Positions 58,549-64,000 of a stretch of DNA of 64,000 nt are shown one piece after another. This DNA comes from Parafrankia sp041008525 (GTDB lineage Bacteria > Actinomycetota > Actinomycetes > Frankiales > Frankiaceae). A model generated the notes under the pieces. That model was given only the letters and a program-made list of their open reading frames with translations, was not told the origin of the DNA and made no database searches. The DNA lies in the NCBI RefSeq assembly GCF_041008525.1, contig NZ_JBFLUG010000020.1:1-64000 (forward strand). The letters run 5' to 3'. Position numbers and translations under genes: made by a program. Each line of letters starts with the position of its first letter. Positions within the stretch are counted from its first letter, which is position 1.

Positions 58549-59988
58549 GTGCACCGACCCGACGCTGCGATCTTCGATGTACTCGGCCCCGGCCTTGAAG
58601 AGGCGGTTGTCGACTACGCACGGGCGAGGATGAATCTCGATCCCGCCCCGCTGGACGGAACAGCCGCGCCGGCCGAACTCGCGCGGCAGGCAGGGCGCAC
58701 GATCACCCCGGATGGTGTCGGCGGGCTCGCGGCCCTGCGCGTCTTCGACGAGGTCCTGTCGCGGGCGTGCATATCGGCCGACCACCCGCGCAATCTGGCT
58801 TTCATCCCGGCTGCGCCGACACGGGCGTCGATTCTGTTCGACCTCGTCGTGGGCGCCTCGTCGATCTACGGCGGGAGCTGGCTCGAGGGCAGCGGTGCCG
58901 TCCACGCCGAGAACGAGGCGCTGCGCTGGCTGTCCGATCTGGTCGGCTTCCCGCCCAGGGCCGGTGGCACGTTCGTGCAGGGCGGCACGGTCGGGAACCT
59001 CTCGGCACTGGTCGCGGCGCGCCACGCTGCGCGTGCCCGCCGGGTGGCCCTGGGGCTGCCGCTGCCGGCCCGCTGGTGCTTCCTGTGTGGGGCCGAGGCC
59101 CATTCGTCGCTGCGGCAGGCCGCCGAGGTGATGGATGTCGATCTCGTGTTCGTCCCCGCCGACGGCGGCGGCCGGCTGACCGGGGCCGCCGTGGCCGCCG
59201 CGCTGGATGCCCACAGCCTGGACCCGGTCGAGGGCGCTGCCACCGGCCGGAACGCGCCGGGTACCGGAGTGTTCGCGGTCGTCGCGACGGCGGGGAGCAC
59301 CCAGTTCGGGATCGTCGACGACATCCGCGGAATCGTCGACGCCGCGCACGCCCGGGACGTCTGGGTGCACGTCGACGGCGCCTACGGTCTTGCCGGTATC
59401 GCCTCGCCGTCCGTCCGTCACCTCTTCGCCGGGGTCGGCGCGACCGACTCCTTCATCGTCGATCCCCACAAGTGGCTGTTCGCGCCGTTCGACGCCTGCG
59501 CGCTGGTCTACCGCGATCCCGCGACGGCGCGGCTGGCGCACGCCCAGCAGGCGGGCTACCTGGAGGTCCTCGATCGGGACAGCGCCTGGAACCCGTCCGA
59601 CTACCAGATCGGGCTGTCCCGGCGGGTGCGCGGCCTGCCGTTCTGGTTCTCCCTCGCCACCTACGGGACGCAGGCCTACGGACGGGCGGTGGAGCGCTGC
59701 CTCGCGACGGCCCGCGCCGCGGCGGACCTCGTGCGGGAGCTGCCCTACGCGGAACTGGTCCGCGAGCCGGAGCTGTCGATCGTCGTCCTGCGCCGGCTCG
59801 GATGGTCGCCGCCGGACTACCACCGGTGGTCCGAGTGCCTGCTGCGCAGCGGGCTGGCCTTCGTCACCCCGACCGTGCACAACGGCGAGACGGTGACCCG
59901 CTTCGCCATCGTGAACCCGCGGACGACCTCCGACGACGTCCGGCGCATCCTCGCCACCATGGCGGACGACGCCCTCCCCACCTACTGA
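58549..59988 (+). CDS. PLP-dependent group II decarboxylase-like enzyme
   Basis: A 479-residue fold-type I PLP enzyme, related to aromatic L-amino-acid/glutamate decarboxylases. Visible: TFVQGGTVGNLSALVAARH (phosphate binding), AEAHSSLRQAAEVM (the stacking His), VHVDGAYG with the Asp that binds the pyridine N, and the Schiff-base Lys308 in VDPHKWLF. The N-terminus has the LAFIPAAPTRASILFDLVVGASSIYGGSWLEGSG substrate-region signature. GTG at 58549 is the start in this frame. The substrate amino acid cannot be determined. A strong terminator follows. Confidence 0.9.
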   Translation: MHRPDAAIFDVLGPGLEEAVVDYARARMNLDPAPLDGTAAPAELARQAGRTITPDGVGGLAALRVFDEVLSRACISADHPRNLAFIPAAPTRASILFDLVVGASSIYGGSWLEGSGAVHAENEALRWLSDLVGFPPRAGGTFVQGGTVGNLSALVAARHAARARRVALGLPLPARWCFLCGAEAHSSLRQAAEVMDVDLVFVPADGGGRLTGAAVAAALDAHSLDPVEGAATGRNAPGTGVFAVVATAGSTQFGIVDDIRGIVDAAHARDVWVHVDGAYGLAGIASPSVRHLFAGVGATDSFIVDPHKWLFAPFDACALVYRDPATARLAHAQQAGYLEVLDRDSAWNPSDYQIGLSRRVRGLPFWFSLATYGTQAYGRAVERCLATARAAADLVRELPYAELVREPELSIVVLRRLGWSPPDYHRWSECLLRSGLAFVTPTVHNGETVTRFAIVNPRTTSDDVRRILATMADDALPTY

Positions 59989-60282
59989 CAGCGCCACGGC
60001 ACGCCCACCGACGGCGCCATGGCACGGCGGGGCGTCACGGCGGCGCCGCCGGACGTGCCGCGGGCCGGTCGCGCCGGCCGGAAAAGTGGATGGCCGGGCC
60101 CGGACTGCGTGCGTCCGGGCCCGGCCTTTCCCTGCTTCTGAACACGATCGAGGCCGACCGGGATCAGACCGGTCACATCACAGGATCAGTGAACAGTCGG
60201 ACCGCAGGGAATCAGGAAACGACTGACATGCGGCTGTGGCGGCTGTGGCCGCCGCTGGCCGCGTCGCGCCGACCAGCGAAGG
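59989..60282. other. Intergenic stretch with the bidirectional terminator
   Basis: No gene between the convergent decarboxylase and NAD(P)-binding genes; the terminator at 60092-60126 is the only clear feature. Confidence 0.5.
60092..60126. terminator. Strong terminator hairpin, probably bidirectional
   Basis: GGCCGGGCCCGGAC (60092-60105) and GTCCGGGCCCGGCC (60113-60126) make a perfect 14-bp stem with loop TGCGTGC. It is followed by TTTCCC on the plus strand and, read from the other side, by ATCCACTTTTCC. It ends the decarboxylase transcript; for the minus-strand NAD(P)-binding gene it lies 157 bp past the stop. Confidence 0.85.
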
Positions 60283-60927
60283 TCAGTACCCCACCGTGTA
60301 GCGCTTGTTGCGGAACTTCGGCTTCTCCGCCTCGTCCAGGACGGCGATGGCGAAATCCTCGTGCGAGATTCCCATGTTGCCCTGGGAGTCCATCACCGGG
60401 CGGTCGCCGGCTGTGCGGTAGGCCTCCCGGCGGCGCCCCGGGCCGAAGTTGCGCGGCGGCGGGGTGATGTACGACCACTTCACGCTGCCCTTGGCGGCGC
60501 GGAGCACATCAAGCGCGTCAGCCTGGTCCAGAGCCTCCTTGCGCTCGCCCGCGGGGAACTCCTGCGTGTCGACGATCCGCTCGCCGTCGGTGTTCTCCAG
60601 CAGCCCGCCGTTTCCGACGTGGATGACCGCGGGAGCCTTGTTCCCGAGCTTGCTCGCGACCTCGACCATCACGCGGGCGACGTTCGCGTGCTCGGGGCGG
60701 GCACACCCGGCCAGTGCGACCACGACCACGTCGGCGCCCTGCGCCTGCTGGGCGACGACGTCGCGGGACGTGACATCTCCGGTCATCGCGTTGGCCTGCC
60801 GGGGAAGGGACTTCATCTGGTTCTGGTCCTGGTCGACCGCCGTGACCTCGTGACCGCGCTTGACGGCCTCGGCGACGATGGACCGACCTACCTGACCACC
60901 GGCACCGAGAACAACGATCCTTGCCAT
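60283..60927 (-). CDS. NAD(P)-binding (SDR-like, NmrA/YwnB type) protein
   Basis: A 214-residue Rossmann-fold protein with the N-terminal dinucleotide motif VVLGAGGQVGRSIV (5-18) and an MTGDVTSRD segment. It lacks the YxxxK pair of classical SDRs but resembles the atypical SDR/NAD(P)H-binding group (YwnB-like) with conserved MGISHEDFAIAVLDE near the C-terminus. ATG at 60927 follows GGAGGT. Enzymatic role unknown; such proteins often act as redox sensors or epimerase-like enzymes. Confidence 0.82.
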   Translation of the reverse strand: MARIVVLGAGGQVGRSIVAEAVKRGHEVTAVDQDQNQMKSLPRQANAMTGDVTSRDVVAQQAQGADVVVVALAGCARPEHANVARVMVEVASKLGNKAPAVIHVGNGGLLENTDGERIVDTQEFPAGERKEALDQADALDVLRAAKGSVKWSYITPPPRNFGPGRRREAYRTAGDRPVMDSQGNMGISHEDFAIAVLDEAEKPKFRNKRYTVGY

Positions 60928-61212
60928 TACTGACCTCCGGATTGCGTTGACTGAGCCACCGTGGAAATTGATCCGCTGGATGGAGTAACAGCGGCATGGT
61001 CACGGTCGTTTACCTTGCGCATCGACTATGACACGCTCCGGAGTCACTGCAACCCGAGTCTGTTTGCGATCGAAGAAGGCCTCGCCTCCCGGCGTTCTGC
61101 CGGGGTCGGCACGGTGAAGGCGGGATGCGAACCGGGGCCGGAACGGGGCCGGAACGCAGAACGCGGGGTGGACGCTGATCGCGTCGACCCCGCGTGGTGC
61201 CTGGTCTCTGGG

Positions 61213-61299
61213 CGGTGGAGGTGGGATTTGAACCCACGGAGGGGTTGCCCCCTCACACGCTTTCGAGGCGTGCGCCCTCGGCCACTAGGCGACTCCACC
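61213..61299 (-). tRNA. tRNA-Ser(CGA)
   Basis: On the minus strand: acceptor GGTGGAG / CTCCACC, D-arm CCTAGTGGCCGAGG, anticodon loop with CGA in CGCCTCGAAAGCG, long variable arm TGAGGGGGCAACCCCTC, and T-arm TGGGTTCAAATCCCA, discriminator G. 87 nt. It shares long identical segments with tRNA-Ser(GGA) at 30208 but in inverted orientation. Confidence 0.95.
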
Positions 61300-61380
61300 G
61301 CGGGCTAGCTTACGCGACGCCGTCCCGGTCCGGTCGGCCGGGGGGTCGGTGTCCGGTTCGCGGGGCAGATCAGCCGTCCG

Positions 61381-61926
61381 TCAGCCGTCGGTCAGTCCCG
61401 CGACGGCGGGTCGGCCGCGCCCGCTGTCGCCGCGGGCGGGACGGGAGCGCCGGGCGCCGAAGAAGTCGGCCAGCTGCTCCGAGCACTCCTGCCCGCGGAC
61501 ACCGGAGATGACCTCGGGACGGTGGTTCAGCCGCCGGTCGCGGACGACGTCCCACAACGAGCCCACGGCGCCGGCCTTCTCGTCGACGGCGCCGTACACG
61601 AGCCGGTCGATCCGGGCGAGCACCAGCGCCCCCGCACACATCGTGCACGGTTCCAGGGTCACGACGAGCGTCGTCCCATCCAGGCGCCAGGAGCCCAGCG
61701 CGCCCGCCGCGGCCCGCAGCGCGATCACCTCCGCGTGTGCGGTCGGATCGCCACCGGCCTCCCGGGCGTTGTGCCCGCGGCCCAGCACCCGGCCGTCAGC
61801 GGCCACGACGACGGCGCCGACCGGCACGTCACCGGCGGCCTCGGCCCGCGCGGCCTCGGCCAGCGCGAGACCCATGGCCTCGCGGTACCCGTCCGCCGCC
61901 AGTGGCACCGGCCCGTCGTCAGCCAC
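61381..61926 (-). CDS. tadA: tRNA adenosine(34) deaminase TadA
   Basis: Deaminates A34 of tRNA-Arg(ACG) to inosine. A 181-residue protein with the zinc/catalytic motifs HAE (64-66) and PCTMC (93-97), and a Pro-Val-Gly-Ala strand before. The start GTG at 61926 overlaps the stop of the upstream gene by eight bases, indicating translational coupling; a later ATG at 61875 is possible. The C-terminal ~20 residues are basic. tRNA-Ser(CGA) is just downstream. Confidence 0.95.
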   Translation of the reverse strand: MADDGPVPLAADGYREAMGLALAEAARAEAAGDVPVGAVVVAADGRVLGRGHNAREAGGDPTAHAEVIALRAAAGALGSWRLDGTTLVVTLEPCTMCAGALVLARIDRLVYGAVDEKAGAVGSLWDVVRDRRLNHRPEVISGVRGQECSEQLADFFGARRSRPARGDSGRGRPAVAGLTDG

Positions 61927-62404
61927 GGACGTCGTCGAAGATCTCCCCTGCGCCGGCCCGCTCACTGACCGCACTGATCACATCGGCGGGCAGCATGCCC
62001 TCCTCGGCGATCAGCTCGAGCAGCGCCTCCGTGGGTGTCCCCAGATCCGCGAGGAGGTCCAGGTCACCGACCGGTGAGGCCTGCCCGACCGGTGCCTCGT
62101 CGTCCGAGTCGTCATCGAGCCCGGCCATCGAGGGCAGGGCGTCGGCGAACAGCCGCTCGGCATGGTCGGAGGTGAGCAGCACGCGCCGGTCCGAAAGGAA
62201 GACCTTCGGGTCGGGATCACGCGCGGTGATCCGCACGATGGCGAGATACTCGTCGTCCTCCTCGACGAACGCGATGACCGTCCCCGAGGAGAGGTCGTGC
62301 ATCGCGTCGACGAGCGAGTCGAGATCCTCCATGTCGGCGATGTCGAGGTCGTGGGCCGTCCATCGCCCGGCGTTCTGGGCGATCGCTATCCCCTTGGTGC
62401 TCAC
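61919..62404 (-). CDS. tRNA adenosine deaminase-associated protein
   Basis: A 161-residue acidic protein that in actinobacteria is encoded directly upstream of tadA, often annotated as TadA-associated. It begins GIAIAQNAGRWTAHDLDIADMEDLDSLVDAM and is rich in Asp/Glu (e.g. GLDDDSDDEA). GTG at 62404. No catalytic motif is visible. The overlap with tadA suggests a coupled function. Confidence 0.88.
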   Translation of the reverse strand: MSTKGIAIAQNAGRWTAHDLDIADMEDLDSLVDAMHDLSSGTVIAFVEEDDEYLAIVRITARDPDPKVFLSDRRVLLTSDHAERLFADALPSMAGLDDDSDDEAPVGQASPVGDLDLLADLGTPTEALLELIAEEGMLPADVISAVSERAGAGEIFDDVRG

Positions 62405-62861
62405 AGTTCGTCCTCACGTCCCTTCCCGCCGGGCCTGCGTCGGTCCTCAGGCAATCTGCGCTCCTGCCGACCCGGGGTGCTGCCGTGTCCCTTCTGTGAT
62501 TCTCACCTTCGAGCGTCCTACTCATCCATCAGGGGCCGGGCATGCCTACTCGAGAGTGCTCCACCCCACCGGCGGGCGCCCGGGGAGCGGCCGGGGAGCG
62601 GCGCACCCCTCGGCGCCATCCCGCCTGCGGCGGCGCTCCCGTGCCGGCGCGGCCGGGACACCGTGGGGCAGGGCGCGAACGGACAGGACACGAGAGCGGC
62701 ACAGTGGGGCACGAGAAGGACACAGTGGGGCACGAGAAGGGTGCCGCGGGGCGCGGCGGCGGGCTGCGGTGGGCGGCGGCGGCGGGAGCGACCGGCGCGA
62801 ACCGGCACACAGCGCGGGGCACGCATCACACCCGTGCGGGCTCATGGCACTCTGAGACGCG
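62405..62861. other. 457-bp gene-free stretch before murT
   Basis: No gene recognised. A 21-bp tandem repeat (ACAGTGGGGCACGAGAAGG and flanks) occupies 62701-62740. Divergent promoters for the tadA-associated gene and murT should lie here. Confidence 0.45.
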
Positions 62862-64000
62862 ATGATGACACGCCTGCCACGCCGGATCTCCGCCCGCACG
62901 CGGTTCGCGCTCGCCGCCGAGCGGCTGGCCTCGGAGACATCCCGCCGCCTGGGCCGCGGCTCGGGTGAGATGATCGGCGGAAAGATCGCCCTGCGGATCT
63001 CTCCGGACGCACTGGCCGAGGTCGGTACGAACCGCCCCACCGCCTGCGTCTCGGCCACCAACGGCAAGACGACGACGACCCGGCTGCTGGCCCGCGCGCT
63101 CGGCACCCTGGGCCCGGTGAAGTCGAACAGCGGCGGCGCGAACATGGCGCCGGGCGTTCTGGCGGCCATGTCCAGGCCGCCGTATGACAGCCCCGCCGCC
63201 CTGGAGGTCGACGAGATCTGGCTGCCCCGGGTGGCCAGGGCGATCGTGCCGCGGGTGGTGCTCCTGCTCAACATCTCGCGCGACCAGCTCGACCGGTCGA
63301 ACGAGACCCGCCGCATCGCCGCGCTCTGGCGTGAGCTGGGCGCCGACCTGCACGACACGGTCGTCGTGGCGAACGTGGATGATCCGCTCGTGGCCTGGGC
63401 GGCCATGACCTGGTCGCGCCAGGTCTGGGTCGCCGCCGGCCAGAACTGGACCGCCGACGCGATGGTCTGCCCGCAGTGCGCGCGCCTGCTGCACCGCAAC
63501 ACCTCCGGCTGGTGGTGCGAGTGCGGCCTGGCCCGGCCGGAGCCGATCGTGTCAGTGGCCGGGCTCGACGAGCTGATGTGGTTCGGCCGTCGCATTCCGG
63601 CGCGCATCGACCTTCCCGGGCGGGTCAACCTGGCCAACGCGGCCATGGCGGCCGCGGCCGCCCGTGAGTTCGGGGTCGAGGTGGAGGACGCGCTGGCCGC
63701 CATGCGGGGCATCGGCGACGTCCAGGGGCGTTACCAGGAGGTGCCACTCGGCCCGGACGGGAAGCGGGCCCGCCTGCTGCTGGCGAAGAACCCGGCTGGC
63801 TGGGTGGAGATGATGGAGCTGCTGAACTCCAGCCCGCCGCGGCCGGTTGTGATCGACTTCAACTCGCAGACGGCGGACGGCCGTGACCCGTCCTGGATCT
63901 GGGACGTGCCCTTCGAGCGGCTCTCCGGCCGCCAGGTGCTGGTCACCGGGGGTCGCAAGGAGGACATGAGCGTGCGCCTGGCCTATGCCGAGGTACCCCA
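62862..64000 (+). CDS. murT: MurT, lipid II isoglutaminyl synthase catalytic subunit (partial)
   Basis: The start ATG at 62862 (or 62865) opens a frame that runs off the window; 379 codons are visible. It is a Mur ligase homologue with ATP loop TNGKTTT (66-72) and a Cys4 zinc ribbon (CPQC...CECG, around 205-225), which is specific to MurT. Together with GatD, normally encoded next to it, MurT amidates the alpha-carboxyl of D-iso-glutamate in lipid II. The C-terminal end and gatD are outside the window. The start follows a region with no obvious strong ribosome site. Confidence 0.95.
   Translation, partial: MMTRLPRRISARTRFALAAERLASETSRRLGRGSGEMIGGKIALRISPDALAEVGTNRPTACVSATNGKTTTTRLLARALGTLGPVKSNSGGANMAPGVLAAMSRPPYDSPAALEVDEIWLPRVARAIVPRVVLLLNISRDQLDRSNETRRIAALWRELGADLHDTVVVANVDDPLVAWAAMTWSRQVWVAAGQNWTADAMVCPQCARLLHRNTSGWWCECGLARPEPIVSVAGLDELMWFGRRIPARIDLPGRVNLANAAMAAAAAREFGVEVEDALAAMRGIGDVQGRYQEVPLGPDGKRARLLLAKNPAGWVEMMELLNSSPPRPVVIDFNSQTADGRDPSWIWDVPFERLSGRQVLVTGGRKEDMSVRLAYAEVP

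Overview
The window looks like a chromosomal segment of a high-GC filamentous actinomycete, most probably Frankia or a close relative. The case rests on extreme GC content with many GTG/TTG starts, the actinobacterial blocks lysC-asd and dnaX-ybaB-recR with the SRP RNA next to dnaX, tadA beside its dedicated associated protein, MurT, TerD, and many Ala/Gly/Pro-rich low-complexity protein tails. The genus call is an inference from gene content.

Layout. (1) 0-0.44 kb: the end of a large tandem-repeat protein. (2) 0.7-10.8 kb: a DHA2 drug exporter; the minus-strand row blaI - M56 peptidase - ppc; divergently from blaI the cytochrome bd genes cydAB, with three CTAC-N5-GTAG palindromes between blaI and cydA; then a CPBP membrane protease. 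(3) 10.9-26 kb: CYTH-CHAD protein, aldo/keto reductase, cold-shock protein, asd and lysC, TerD, a zinc alcohol dehydrogenase with an in-frame VNTR, and a methyltransferase divergent from an AfsR/SARP-type regulator. (4) 26.1-30.3 kb: recR, ybaB, dnaX, the SRP RNA gene ffs, and tRNA-Ser(GGA).

(5) 30.2-61.2 kb lies between two inverted tRNA-Ser genes and looks accessory. It starts with a tyrosine-recombinase remnant overlapping tRNA-Ser(GGA), then a GGDEF protein and a decayed VapBC pair. A copper block follows: seven minus-strand genes (SHOCT protein, CopA, exported metal-associated protein, CopZ, His-rich membrane protein, second HMA protein, TauE/SafE-cupredoxin fusion) with two CsoR-like operators, divergent from DUF305 - blaI2 - M56-2. 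Next come an SMP-30-like lipoprotein facing a two-component system, a fatty-acid desaturase with its reductase, a set resembling the mycobacterial dormancy (DosR) regulon (Rv2629-like protein, NarL-type regulator, CBS-domain protein), then an enoyl-CoA hydratase, a ferredoxin, an Excalibur protein, a P450, a PLP decarboxylase and an NAD(P)-binding protein. (6) 61.2-64 kb: tRNA-Ser(CGA), tadA, its associated gene, and the 5' part of murT.

How the parts work together. The two BlaI/M56 pairs look like two copies of one sensor-protease/repressor module, one beside a copper-free terminal oxidase and one beside copper-handling genes. Palindromes of the same form lie upstream of both target sets. 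This is the most interesting regulatory idea in the window. Housekeeping functions present include aspartate-family amino-acid synthesis, anaplerosis (ppc), replication/repair and tRNA editing.
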